Of a stretch of DNA of 64,000 nt, positions 15,656-25,036 are shown one piece after another. Within the stretch, counting starts at the first letter, position 1, and every line of letters starts with the position of its first letter. The notes below the pieces were generated by a model. The model made no database searches, was not told where the DNA came from, and saw nothing but the letters and a program-made list of their open reading frames with translations. The DNA comes from Bacteroidota bacterium (lineage in GTDB: Bacteria; Bacteroidota; Bacteroidia; Cytophagales; Cytophagaceae), in the NCBI GenBank assembly GCA_023428135.1, contig JAEYZG010000048.1, positions 1 to 64,000 on the forward strand, given 5' to 3'. A program made the position numbers and the translations under genes.

Positions 15656-18076
15656 TTACTCCCCAATTACAATGAATTCAACTCTTCTGTTTACCAAATT
15701 CTCTTTCTTATCATTGCTTTGAATTACGCCCTTTTGCTCTCCAAGGCTTTCAATCGTAAGTCTATCCTTTTCAATCCCTTCTTTAATCATAAAATTCATG
15801 ATCGTTTGAGCCCTTTTTTCAGACAATTGCTGGTTGTATGTTGAACTTCCAATAGGATCAGCATATGCACAAATCTTAATTTTCATTTTAGGATACTCTT
15901 TCATCAGCTTCACTACTTCCATTACTTTTTGTGTAGAATATTCCGTAAGTGCCTGATAGGAGTTGTATGTAAAATGAACTTTAGGCTTTAAAATGCTTCC
16001 AACAGCAGGAGAACTTTTAGCTTGAACTTCAGTTGACTTTGGTTCATTCGTAGATGAATTATTTTCTGGCAGCTGGTTTTGAACAGCATAATTTATTTGG
16101 ATATCTTGATACCTGTTCAAAACGACCATATCATTATCCAGAATTTTCATTTCAGTTCTTCTATTCAATTGACGACCTCTTTCATTTTCATTTGTACTTA
16201 CCGGCATTGCAGAACCATAACCTTTAGCTACCATCCTTTTTTTGCCAATTCCTTTCTCTGCAAGATGCTTCAATACTGCTGTGGCTCTTTTTTCAGACAG
16301 CTTTTTATTATACTTAGCCTTTCCAACATTATCGGTATGTCCTGACAACTCGATTTTCAACTCTGGGTGTTCTTTTAAGAAAGTAACCAATCTTTCTAAT
16401 TCTGACTTAGATTCTTTTTTTAATTCTGATTTATTAAAGTCAAAGAACATGTTGTTTAGCACAATAGAATTTCCAGCTTTGAGAGACTCCAACCTTATAT
16501 TTTTTGTAGTTTCAAAAAATGGGTTTTTAGTATCTATATTTATATTTTCAGAATGGAACATATATCCGTTTGCTTCTACTGTTATTCCATAATTAGTTCC
16601 ATGAGGCAGCGCTAAAGTATACTGGCCTGTAAGTGAATTGGAATTATAAAATCCTATTTTTTCCTGATTAATATTATTAACAACAGATATAGTTGCTGAA
16701 ACTGGTTTCCCTGTTTCTTCATCCAGTACTGTTCCTTTTACCAGAGCAAGATTAGAAGTAGGATGCGGTCTATTGATTACATAAATATCAGATTCTCCAT
16801 AACTATCAGGTCTGGAAGATGAAAAATATCCCTTGGTACCGTCTGCAGACCAGATAAAGTTATCTTCATCATCAGCTGTATTAATAGGATACCCTGCATT
16901 TTCAGGAGTTGACCACTCCTTATTCACATCATCATAAACTGAAGTCAGTATATCAAAGCCTCCCATTGATTTATGGCCATTTGAGGAGAAAAAAAGTGTC
17001 TTATTATCTATACTTAAATAAGTAGGTTTTTCGTCATATTCGGAGTTAATCTTTCTTCCAAGGTTATAGGGTTGTCCCCATTTACCAGAAGCATCCATTT
17101 TTACACCGTAAATGTCGCTACCCCCAAAACCTCCCAGCTGGTCACTGCTAAAGAAAATTGTTTTTTCATCAGCTGCAATCGCAATAGTAGCCCCCGGTTC
17201 CCATGTAATGTTGTTAAAGCTTTCATCTAATAGTATCGGCTCAGACCAATGATTTCCTTCAAGAATACTTACCATTATACTACCGCTTCTGACCTTACCT
17301 ATATGGGATCTGTAAAGAAATAGTTTATGTCCATCTGGTGATATTCCAATACAAGCATCATGCAACTCTGTATTCAGGGATACCAGATCCATAGGAGTTT
17401 TCCATCTTCCCAAAGAATCCTTGTAACTTATATATATATCTTCATAATAATGATTATCCTGAATATCAATTTTGCCGCCTGTAGTACTTGCTCTTCTTGA
17501 AGTAAATACAAGAGTAGAACCATCAGCTGATGTCAATGGCACAATATCAGGATATGAACTGTTAATTCCAGGCCCCATATTTTTTACCACAAGTGACAAT
17601 GTGTCTTTTACAAGCTCCTTTCCAATTTGACACATTTCTATGTATTCTTCGATTGGAAGTTTGTCTTTAACTTTAGTTTTTACGGTAAGCGTATCACTCA
17701 ATGCGGCCTGATAACTTTTATAAAAATTTATAGCTTCATCAAACTTATGATTTAAATGAGAAATTCTTCCCAAATAATAATTTAAATCTAAAAATGAATA
17801 ACCTTGATTTTGAGCTTTCTGGAAATAAGGCAAAGACTCCCTTCTATGCTGAAGATTAAACTTGCAAACTCCTATACGGTATGGTATTTCAGCATCTCCA
17901 GGTTTTAAGCTGTCCAATCTTTCATACAATACTAAAGCTTTTTGGAATTGCTCCGTCTGGTAGTAACTAGTTGCTTCTTGCTCAAGTTTTTTCACAGTAC
18001 GACTTTGACCATTCGCTTTTGTAAAAGATGCGAAAAACACAATAATACAGATCAAACTGTAGATGTTCCTTTTCAT
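15656..18076 (-). CDS. TPR / PD40 / tandem OmpA outer-membrane-associated protein
   Basis: An 806-residue exported protein (signal peptide ending near ANGQS). The order is: TPR-like helices at about residues 30-130; PD40 beta-propeller repeats at about 175-435 with repeated LFFSSxxxxSxGxxDI motifs; a carboxypeptidase-regulatory-like beta domain at about 445-520; and two OmpA peptidoglycan-binding domains at about 535-645 and 700-806. Both OmpA copies keep the aspartate and arginine expected to bind diaminopimelate (HTDNVG..LSEKRA and YADPIG..LSEKRA). The architecture resembles PorE and related proteins, but the second OmpA copy is unusual. It probably tethers an envelope complex to peptidoglycan. 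Confidence 0.9.
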   Translation of the reverse strand: MKRNIYSLICIIVFFASFTKANGQSRTVKKLEQEATSYYQTEQFQKALVLYERLDSLKPGDAEIPYRIGVCKFNLQHRRESLPYFQKAQNQGYSFLDLNYYLGRISHLNHKFDEAINFYKSYQAALSDTLTVKTKVKDKLPIEEYIEMCQIGKELVKDTLSLVVKNMGPGINSSYPDIVPLTSADGSTLVFTSRRASTTGGKIDIQDNHYYEDIYISYKDSLGRWKTPMDLVSLNTELHDACIGISPDGHKLFLYRSHIGKVRSGSIMVSILEGNHWSEPILLDESFNNITWEPGATIAIAADEKTIFFSSDQLGGFGGSDIYGVKMDASGKWGQPYNLGRKINSEYDEKPTYLSIDNKTLFFSSNGHKSMGGFDILTSVYDDVNKEWSTPENAGYPINTADDEDNFIWSADGTKGYFSSSRPDSYGESDIYVINRPHPTSNLALVKGTVLDEETGKPVSATISVVNNINQEKIGFYNSNSLTGQYTLALPHGTNYGITVEANGYMFHSENINIDTKNPFFETTKNIRLESLKAGNSIVLNNMFFDFNKSELKKESKSELERLVTFLKEHPELKIELSGHTDNVGKAKYNKKLSEKRATAVLKHLAEKGIGKKRMVAKGYGSAMPVSTNENERGRQLNRRTEMKILDNDMVVLNRYQDIQINYAVQNQLPENNSSTNEPKSTEVQAKSSPAVGSILKPKVHFTYNSYQALTEYSTQKVMEVVKLMKEYPKMKIKICAYADPIGSSTYNQQLSEKRAQTIMNFMIKEGIEKDRLTIESLGEQKGVIQSNDKKENLVNRRVEFIVIGE

Positions 18077-18103
18077 AGTAAGATTAATCGTTAAAAATTT
18101 TCA

Positions 18104-18154
18104 ATTGGTAGACATAAACTTAGATACCATCAAAAATGGACAAATTCTACCAAT
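18104..18154 (-). promoter_or_regulatory. Inverted repeat upstream of the OmpA/PD40 gene
   Basis: ATTGGTAGA at 18104-18112 and TCTACCAAT at 18146-18154 are perfect 9 bp complements, and a second pair CCAT/ATGG is nested between them. The nested part read on the minus strand holds CATTTTTG, one base from TAnnTTTG. It could be a leader hairpin or an operator around the promoter. Confidence 0.4.
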
Positions 18155-18250
18155 AAATAGCGAAATTAACTCACTTTGAGCAATTAAAAAAGGAAATCCA
18201 CCTTAAAAAATTGTACTATTAAAGTAAAAAATTAAATATTATTACAAAAT

Positions 18251-20542
18251 TTAATAGAACTCTTCAGGAGCTTCTACTTCCAATAGCGAATCAGAAACAA
18301 TACTATCTGCTAATGCCGGCTCTGGCCTAGGTGGACAATTGATGTTTACAGACAACTTTTTGGGTCGCTTGAAATAGCCTTTAGGAATACTTAAACTGTC
18401 ATCAGCATAAACTCTTTCCATGTAAAGGCCGAAAATTGGCAGTGCGATTTTTGACCCTTCTCCCAATTGAGAAGTTCTAAAGTGAATGCTTCTATCTTCT
18501 CCTCCTACCCATACTCCCGAAACCAGATTTTTAGTAATCCCCATATACCAGCCATCAGAGTGATTGGAAGTCGTCCCTGTTTTTCCTCCAACCTCATTTC
18601 CTCTAAAAATATTATATTTAAATAAAGCCTGGGATGTTCCACCTCTTTCTTCAACTCCACCTTTCAGCATATGTACCATAACATAGGCAACATCTTCAGA
18701 TAGCACATCACGGGTTTTAGGAATTACCTCGTGAAGAATATTCCCATTCCGGTCTTCTATTCTTGAAATGAAATATGGTTCTACCCAAACTCCGCTATTC
18801 ACAAATGCACCATACGCACCCACCATTTCATAGACACTGACGTCACTAGATCCAAGACAAATAGATGGTACCGGTTCAAGCCTACTGGTAATTCCTAATT
18901 TTTTTGCTTCATTAATAACAGCATCAATACCAATCAATTTAAGTACTTGTGCCGCTATTGAATTAATAGAACGGCCCATAGCCTGTCTTAAAGTCATACT
19001 ATCACCTGTAAACACCCAATCTGCGTTTTTCGGTGACCAGGTTTTCATCTCACCATTTTCTTCATATCTAAAAGTAATTGGAACATCAGGCAATAGATCG
19101 CAAGGTGAGTACCCTTTCTCAATAGCAGCTGCATATACAAAAGGCTTAAAAGAGCTACCAGGCTGTCTTCTTCCTTGTTTTACATGGTCATATTTAAAGT
19201 ATTTATAATTTATTCCTCCAACCCATGCTTTAATTTCTCCGCTTGAAGGATCCATTGACATAAACCCAGAATGAAGAAAATGCTTGTAGTACTTTAAAGA
19301 ATCTATAGGACTCATTATCGTGTCCTTCTCTCCATCCCAGCTGAATACGGTCATTTTTACAGGTGTATTCATAACAATATTTATGGAATCATGACCTTCT
19401 CCAAATTTCTTTACAAGCCTTTTATAAGTCAGTGTCTTTTTAGAAGCCTCCTCGATAAAGTTGGTGATTTCCTTTTTATTTTCATATCTCCATGGATTTT
19501 GTCCTTTCCAGTGTTCAAAAAACTTCTTTTGAACAACTTTCATATGCTCTCCAACAGCAGCTTCCGCATGTTTTTGCATTCTTGAATCAATTGTAGTGTA
19601 TATCCTCAATCCATCACCATATAAATCTTTACCATTCTCCTTACACCACTTCAATAAGTATTTATTTAATACTCCCCTGAAATATGTAGCAATACCATCA
19701 GTTGAATTTTCAACTCGGAAATCAACTTTCAGTGGAATTTTTCTAATGGAATCATATACTTTTGCATCAAGAACTTTATTCTGAACCATTAAATCAAGCA
19801 CTACATTTCTCCTCTCTAAAGAATTAACTGGTCTGTAAACTGGATTATAAAGAGTAGTAGCTTTTAATGCCCCTACCAAAGTCGCAGATTGTTCTATTGT
19901 GAGACTATCAGGAGTAGTATTAAAAAATGTTCTTGCAGCAACTTTAATTCCATAGGCATTACTCCCGAAATCAACAGTATTTAAATACATGTTAATTATT
20001 TCTTCCTTTGTATAGTTTCGCTCCAATTTCACAGCCAACAGCCATTCTTTAGCTTTATACAAAAGAACATTAACTATGGGCACAGAACCAAGTATCCCCT
20101 GAAATTCATCATTTCTTGTTTTAAAAAGATTTTTGGCCAACTGCTGACTCAATGTACTTGACCCGCGTTGATCACCTCTGACCATATACCAGAATATTGC
20201 AAAAAATCCCTTGGCGTCTATTCCGGAATGTTCATAAAATCTGACATCTTCAGTTGATATCAGAGCGTTAACAACATTAGGAGATATATGAATTAAATCC
20301 ACTGGGCTTCTGTTCTCCCTGAAGTACTTGCCTAATAGAATATTATCTGTTGAATAAATTTCAGAAGCTTGATCAGAAGAGGGGTTTTCAAGATCATCAA
20401 TACCCGGAATCTGCCCAAACAACCATAAAAAATTAATTTGTAACAGTATTACAAAGCCAATAATATAATAAAGAATTCCACCCGCTATAATCCAAACATA
20501 TTTGGCTATTTGTTGAAAATCAAACTTCCTGGTATTCTCCAT
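18251..20542 (-). CDS. Bifunctional penicillin-binding protein 1A
   Basis: A class A peptidoglycan synthase of 763 residues. One membrane span (about residues 14-42) precedes a GT51 glycosyltransferase domain with EDVRFYEHSGID and RGSSTLSQQLAKNLF. The transpeptidase domain has SSFK (nucleophile in QPGSSFKPFVYAAA), SIN and the KTG triad in GGKTGTTSNHSDGWYMG. The C-terminus is short and proline-rich. It lies 46 bp downstream of the ftsB-like gene, consistent with a wall-synthesis and division pairing. PBP1A-type or ponA is the best name; which class A PBP is its closest relative cannot be settled by reading alone. Confidence 0.95.
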   Translation of the reverse strand: MENTRKFDFQQIAKYVWIIAGGILYYIIGFVILLQINFLWLFGQIPGIDDLENPSSDQASEIYSTDNILLGKYFRENRSPVDLIHISPNVVNALISTEDVRFYEHSGIDAKGFFAIFWYMVRGDQRGSSTLSQQLAKNLFKTRNDEFQGILGSVPIVNVLLYKAKEWLLAVKLERNYTKEEIINMYLNTVDFGSNAYGIKVAARTFFNTTPDSLTIEQSATLVGALKATTLYNPVYRPVNSLERRNVVLDLMVQNKVLDAKVYDSIRKIPLKVDFRVENSTDGIATYFRGVLNKYLLKWCKENGKDLYGDGLRIYTTIDSRMQKHAEAAVGEHMKVVQKKFFEHWKGQNPWRYENKKEITNFIEEASKKTLTYKRLVKKFGEGHDSINIVMNTPVKMTVFSWDGEKDTIMSPIDSLKYYKHFLHSGFMSMDPSSGEIKAWVGGINYKYFKYDHVKQGRRQPGSSFKPFVYAAAIEKGYSPCDLLPDVPITFRYEENGEMKTWSPKNADWVFTGDSMTLRQAMGRSINSIAAQVLKLIGIDAVINEAKKLGITSRLEPVPSICLGSSDVSVYEMVGAYGAFVNSGVWVEPYFISRIEDRNGNILHEVIPKTRDVLSEDVAYVMVHMLKGGVEERGGTSQALFKYNIFRGNEVGGKTGTTSNHSDGWYMGITKNLVSGVWVGGEDRSIHFRTSQLGEGSKIALPIFGLYMERVYADDSLSIPKGYFKRPKKLSVNINCPPRPEPALADSIVSDSLLEVEAPEEFY

Positions 20543-20588
20543 GACCCCGCAGCTAACTTCTAATCTAAATGTGTGTTATTATTTGAAT

Positions 20589-20882
20589 TTACTCTTCATC
20601 TACGATGATAAAAACATCCTCGTTCTTCTTTTTCATTAAATAATTTTCACGAGCAAACCTTTCTAGTTCTTTAGGATTATTTAAAAATGCTTCCCTTTCT
20701 TTCTTCACTTCTCCGATCTTTTCTTCATAAAATACTTTCTGTCCTTCCAAATCTTTTATTTTTCGGCTAGCTCTAAACTGATTTATAAAATCATTAGAAT
20801 CGAAAAATATCATCCATATTAAAAAAATGATACTTGAAATAAAAAAAAAGTTTTTAGTAAATGGCGGAAGTTTTGATAACAT
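20589..20882 (-). CDS. FtsB/DivIC-like septum formation initiator
   Basis: A 97-residue bitopic protein. Residues 10-28 are a membrane span (FFFISSIIFLIWMIFFDS), followed by a coiled coil (about 38-68, RKIKDLEGQKVFYEEKIGEVKKEREAF) and the ending LERFARENYLMKKKNEDVFII, which is the FtsB/DivIC signature. It should act with FtsL and FtsQ in the divisome at the inner membrane. Its place after eno matches the frequent eno-ftsB order, with a terminator between the two here. Confidence 0.9.
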   Translation of the reverse strand: MLSKLPPFTKNFFFISSIIFLIWMIFFDSNDFINQFRASRKIKDLEGQKVFYEEKIGEVKKEREAFLNNPKELERFARENYLMKKKNEDVFIIVDEE

Positions 20883-20929
20883 GATCTTTACGGGAGATAT
20901 TTTGCTAAAAATAGAAAATGAGACGGTAA

Positions 20930-20960
20930 AAAAAAAGTCCCTTTTTTCAAGGGACTTTTA
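20930..20960 (-). terminator. Intrinsic terminator downstream of eno
   Basis: An 11 bp stem (20933-20943 with 20949-20959, AAAAGTCCCTT and its complement) is followed on the minus strand by a run of T. It sits 4 bp after the eno stop codon and separates eno from the ftsB-like gene. Confidence 0.85.
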
Positions 20961-20963
20961 ATA

Positions 20964-22250
20964 TTAGATTTTTCTGAAATTCTTACCTGGATAATAGGCT
21001 ATTTCACCAAGCTCTTCTTCAATTCTAAGAAGTTGATTGTATTTAGCCATACGATCAGAACGAGAAGATGATCCGGTTTTAATCTGACCAGTATTCAATG
21101 CTACTGCTAGATCTGCAATAGTGTTATCCTCTGTTTCTCCCGATCTGTGTGACATGATGCTTGAATAAGCATTTCTCTTAGCTAAAGTTACAGCATCAAT
21201 AGTTTCTGAAAGAGAACCGATTTGATTTACTTTAATAAGAATTGAATTAGCAACACCTTTATCAATACCTTCTTGTAAACGTTTAACATTTGTTACAAAG
21301 AGGTCATCACCTACTAGCTGAGTTTTCTTACCAGCAAGATCAGTTAATTGCTTCCAGCCAGCCCAGTCATCCTCAGCCATACCATCTTCAATAGAAACGA
21401 TTGGATATTTATTAACCCAGTCATTCCAGAAATTAGCCATATCAGAAGATGATAATTTATCTCCAGTAGACTTTTTGAAATGATACATTTTAGTTTCAGC
21501 ATCATAAAACTCAGAAGCTGCAGCATCAAGTGCTATAAACACATCTTCTCCCGGTCTGTAACCAGCAGTTTCAATAGCCTGAAGAATGATTTTCAAAGCC
21601 TCTTCATTTGATGGGATATTAGGAGCAAAACCTCCTTCATCACCAACATTTGTTGACATCTTTTTAGATTTCAACACTTTCGCAAGGTTGTGGAAAATTT
21701 CAGATCCCATTCTCAAAGCCTCTGAAAACGAAGGCGCACCTGCAGGAACGATCATAAACTCTTGGAAATCGATAGAATTATCAGCATGACTTCCACCATT
21801 TAATATGTTCATCATTGGAACTGGTAAGGTTACTGCATTTACCCCCCCAACATACCTGTATAGTGGCATACTAGCCTCTTGTGCGGCAGCTTTAGCCACA
21901 GCAAGAGAAACACCAAGTATTGCATTAGCTCCTAACTTGCCTTTGTTATGGGTTCCATCCATTTCGATCATAATCTGATCTATTAGTTTTTGCTCAAAAA
22001 CTGACGCACCAACTAATTCTGCAGCAATCTTATCATTTACATTTGCAACAGCCTTCAAGACTCCTTTGCCCATGTATTTTGATTTATCACCATCTCTCAA
22101 TTCTACAGCTTCATGGCTTCCTGTTGAAGCTCCTGAAGGAACGGCAGCACGCCCAAGAAACCCATTTTCTGTAATTACATCTACTTCTACAGTAGGGTTA
22201 CCTCTTGAGTCAAATATCTGACGGGCAACGATTTGTTCTATTAAGCTCAT
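20964..22250 (-). CDS. eno: Enolase
   Basis: Interconverts 2-phosphoglycerate and phosphoenolpyruvate in glycolysis. The 428-residue length is standard. IVARQIFDSRGNPTVEVDV at the N-terminus, the GAFSGASTG-equivalent PSGASTGSHEAVELRDGD, the metal-binding SIEDGMAEDDW, the catalytic lysine in LIKVNQIGS and SHRSGETEDNTIADLAV are all intact. It lies 27 bp after carA on the same strand with no terminator between them, so it may be cotranscribed with carA. A terminator follows it. Confidence 0.98.
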   Translation of the reverse strand: MSLIEQIVARQIFDSRGNPTVEVDVITENGFLGRAAVPSGASTGSHEAVELRDGDKSKYMGKGVLKAVANVNDKIAAELVGASVFEQKLIDQIMIEMDGTHNKGKLGANAILGVSLAVAKAAAQEASMPLYRYVGGVNAVTLPVPMMNILNGGSHADNSIDFQEFMIVPAGAPSFSEALRMGSEIFHNLAKVLKSKKMSTNVGDEGGFAPNIPSNEEALKIILQAIETAGYRPGEDVFIALDAAASEFYDAETKMYHFKKSTGDKLSSSDMANFWNDWVNKYPIVSIEDGMAEDDWAGWKQLTDLAGKKTQLVGDDLFVTNVKRLQEGIDKGVANSILIKVNQIGSLSETIDAVTLAKRNAYSSIMSHRSGETEDNTIADLAVALNTGQIKTGSSSRSDRMAKYNQLLRIEEELGEIAYYPGKNFRKI

Positions 22251-22277
22251 TTTTTTGTTAAAAATTTAATTAAAAAT

Positions 22278-23378
22278 TTATTTTCTAAGTAATGAAATAA
22301 ATTCCTCAAATAAGTAATGGGAGTCATGCGGTCCTGGGGACGACTCCGGGTGATACTGAACCGAAAACGCTTTTTTATTTTTAACTCTAATCCCTTCTAC
22401 CGTATTATCGTTAAGGTTTATATGAGTAACCTCTACTGTTGCGCTATTTTTAACAGCTTCAGCATCTACACTAAATCCATGATTTTGTGAAGTAATCTCA
22501 CTTTTGCCAGTTAGTAAATTTTTTACTGGATGGTTTAGTCCTCTATGCCCATGGTGCATTTTATAAGTAGGAATCCCATTTGCTTCTGCTAAAATCTGAT
22601 GGCCCAGACAAATACCAAATAATGGTAAATCTAAATTCAAGATCTTCTTAACAGTTTCAATTGCGTATTTAGTCGCAGCAGGGTCACCAGGCCCATTAGA
22701 AATAAAATAACCATCAGGCCCCCATTCTTGCATTTCTTCGAAAGAAGTTGTTGCGGGAAATACTTTACAAAATACATCTCTACTTGTAAAATTATTTAAA
22801 ATACTTCTTTTAATCCCTAAATCGAGGACTGCAACTTTATAAGAAGCATTTTCATTACCAGCAAAATATGTACTTGGGGTACTAACTATACTTGACAATT
22901 CTAATCCACTCATTGAAGGAATATTTTTCACCTCTTGAAGTAGTTTATCTGCATCAAGTATTTCGGAGGAAATAATTGCATTCATCCCCCCTTTACTTCT
23001 GATATGCCTTACTAGCTCTCTAGTGTCTATCTCACTAATACCAACAATATTGTTTTTTTCAAAGTAATCCTGAAGAGTCCCTTCTCCACTTTTTCGGGAA
23101 TAGATATCTGAAAAAGTTTTGCAAACAAGTCCGCTAAATTTTACAGAATCCGACTCTTGCTCTTCTTTAACAACACCATAATTTCCTATGTGAGCAGTAG
23201 TATTCACAATAATCTGACCATAATAAGATGGATCAGTATAAATCTCCTGGTACCCAGTCATTCCTGTATTAAAACAGATTTCGCCCCGGGTTGTACCAAT
23301 TTTACCAACGGCTAGGCCTTTGTAGAGAGTGCCATCTTCAAGAACAAGGAGAGCCTCCCTGCGAGTGTTGTATTTCAT
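22278..23378 (-). CDS. carA: Carbamoyl-phosphate synthase small (glutaminase) subunit
   Basis: Hydrolyses glutamine to supply ammonia to CarB for arginine and pyrimidine synthesis. The 366-residue product begins MKYNTRREALLVLEDG at 23378. The longer frame back to 23426 would run through the terminator hairpin of the preceding operon and is rejected. The C-terminal class I glutaminase domain has the nucleophile in GICLGHQILA and the histidine and glutamate in YHPESSPGPHD. carB is not in the window. Confidence 0.96.
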   Translation of the reverse strand: MKYNTRREALLVLEDGTLYKGLAVGKIGTTRGEICFNTGMTGYQEIYTDPSYYGQIIVNTTAHIGNYGVVKEEQESDSVKFSGLVCKTFSDIYSRKSGEGTLQDYFEKNNIVGISEIDTRELVRHIRSKGGMNAIISSEILDADKLLQEVKNIPSMSGLELSSIVSTPSTYFAGNENASYKVAVLDLGIKRSILNNFTSRDVFCKVFPATTSFEEMQEWGPDGYFISNGPGDPAATKYAIETVKKILNLDLPLFGICLGHQILAEANGIPTYKMHHGHRGLNHPVKNLLTGKSEITSQNHGFSVDAEAVKNSATVEVTHINLNDNTVEGIRVKNKKAFSVQYHPESSPGPHDSHYLFEEFISLLRK

Positions 23379-23401
23379 TGAGGAATATATTTGCGCAAAA
23401 T

Positions 23402-23437
23402 AAAAAAAGGATTTGACAAAAGTCAAATCCTTTTTTT
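23402..23437. terminator. Terminator ending the ribosomal protein block
   Basis: A 9 bp GGATTTGAC stem with a 4 nt loop is flanked by seven A and seven T. It follows rplQ on the minus strand and precedes the carA start at 23378. Confidence 0.88.
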
Positions 23438-23463
23438 ATTTATACTATTTTAAAATAGCTATA

Positions 23464-23991
23464 TTATTCGCTGTCTTTAGCTTCTGTATTATCACTTGAA
23501 TTTGTTTCAGAAGATTTTTCAGCTTTACCTTTAGATTTAGCTTCAACAGCCACTTCTCCAGGTTTAGAAGTTTTTCTACTTCTTCTTGTTTTTGCTTTTC
23601 CAGCCTCTTTTGCAGAAGACTTAGTATAAATTTCATTGAAATCAACTAATTCAATGATGCACATTTCTGCATTATCTCCTAATCTATTGCCAGTACGAAG
23701 AATTCTTGTATATCCTCCGGGACGATTAGATACCTTTTCTACTACATCAGAGAACAAAGTACTTACAGAATCTTTATTCTGGAGATAAGAAAACACAATT
23801 CTTCTGGAATGTGTTGTATCATCTTTAGCTTTCGTAATAAGTGGTTCAACATACTTTCTCAAAGCTTTAGCTTTTGCAACAGTAGTTGAAATTCTTTTAT
23901 TAATAATTAGAGAAGAGGCCATATTTGAAAGTAAAGCCTTTCTATGACTATGGGTTCTCCCCAAATGGTTATCTTTTTTACCGTGTCGCAT
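23464..23991 (-). CDS. rplQ: Large ribosomal subunit protein bL17
   Basis: A 175-residue protein. Residues 1-116 are the L17 core (MRHGKKDNHLGRTHSHRKALLSNMASSLI, and RPGGYTRILRTGNRLGDNAEMCIIELVD). A tail of about 55 residues rich in Lys, Ser, Glu and Ala follows and is absent from E. coli L17 (127 residues). Such low-complexity tails are frequent on ribosomal proteins of Bacteroidota. It is the last gene of the block, 5 bp after rpoA. Confidence 0.97.
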   Translation of the reverse strand: MRHGKKDNHLGRTHSHRKALLSNMASSLIINKRISTTVAKAKALRKYVEPLITKAKDDTTHSRRIVFSYLQNKDSVSTLFSDVVEKVSNRPGGYTRILRTGNRLGDNAEMCIIELVDFNEIYTKSSAKEAGKAKTRRSRKTSKPGEVAVEAKSKGKAEKSSETNSSDNTEAKDSE

Positions 23992-23996
23992 TGTAA

Positions 23997-24986
23997 TTAA
24001 TCTTCATCAAGTTTATACTTAGCCAAATCCATCCCAAATGTTAGGTTTTTATCGGCAATTAAAGCTTCTAATTCAGCTAATGATTTTTTACCGAAATTTC
24101 TAAATTTCATCATGTCTGAAATATCTAAAGCTGCTAAATCTCCCAGAGATTTAATATCCGCGGCTTTAAGACAATTATAAGCCCTTACTGACAGATCTAA
24201 TTCAGAAATTGGAGTCTTTAATAATTTCCTCATGTGCAATAGCTCTTCGTCCACAGTTTCTTCTTCGTCCGGCTTTGCCGTCTCAAAAGTCATAGTTTGA
24301 TCAGAGAACAACATGAAGTGCTTAATAAGAATATTGGCAGCGCCTTTTAATGCGTCTTCTGGATGAATTGAGCCATCTGTCTCGATATCGAGAATCAATT
24401 TCTCATAGTCAGTCTTTTGCTCAACCCTAGTATTTTCTACGCTGTATTTAACATTTTTTATAGGCGTAAAAATTGCATCAATTGGAATAAAACCAAATAC
24501 TTGTTCAGCTGGCTTATTTTCTTCTGCCGGAACGTATCCTCTACCCTTCTCGAGAGTAAGCTCAACATCCATACTAACAGAATTATCAAGATGGCATATA
24601 ACATGCTCAGGATTTAAAATCTGAAATGATGAAGTAAATTTACCTATATCTCCAGCTTTAAAAACTTCTTGCTTTTTTAGGGAAACTACAATTTTACTTT
24701 CGTTTGTATCAGCAACCTTTTTAAACCTCACCATTTTAAGGTTCAAGATAATTTCTGATACATCTTCCATTACACCTTCTATTGTAGAAAACTCATGAAG
24801 TACTCCTGGAATCTTAATTCCAGTTACAGCATAACCCTCCAAAGAAGAAAGCAAAATTCTTCTAAGTGCGTTACCTATCGTTACTCCATAGCCCTTTTCG
24901 AGAGGTTTAAATTCAAACAGACCATGAAAATCGTCTGCTTTTTCCATTACAACCTTCTCAGGCATTTGAAATGCTAATATTGACAT
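23997..24986 (-). CDS. rpoA: RNA polymerase alpha subunit
   Basis: A 329-residue subunit with an N-terminal assembly domain (FHGLFEFKPLEKGYGVTIGNALRRILLSSLEGYAVT at about residues 22-57) and a C-terminal helix-hairpin-helix domain (ISELDLSVRAYNCLKAADIKSLGDLA, about 258-283) that contacts upstream DNA and regulators. It begins polymerase assembly by dimerising. It sits between rpsD and rplQ in the usual order. Confidence 0.98.
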   Translation of the reverse strand: MSILAFQMPEKVVMEKADDFHGLFEFKPLEKGYGVTIGNALRRILLSSLEGYAVTGIKIPGVLHEFSTIEGVMEDVSEIILNLKMVRFKKVADTNESKIVVSLKKQEVFKAGDIGKFTSSFQILNPEHVICHLDNSVSMDVELTLEKGRGYVPAEENKPAEQVFGFIPIDAIFTPIKNVKYSVENTRVEQKTDYEKLILDIETDGSIHPEDALKGAANILIKHFMLFSDQTMTFETAKPDEEETVDEELLHMRKLLKTPISELDLSVRAYNCLKAADIKSLGDLAALDISDMMKFRNFGKKSLAELEALIADKNLTFGMDLAKYKLDED

Positions 24987-25036
24987 ATTCCGTTATTTCT
25001 TTTGGATCCGATAAAAAGAAAATATAAAACAATATA

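Noticed and set aside
23379..23426. Extension of carA upstream by 16 residues
   Set aside because: The extra codons lie in the terminator hairpin of the ribosomal block and the conserved N-terminus begins at 23378.
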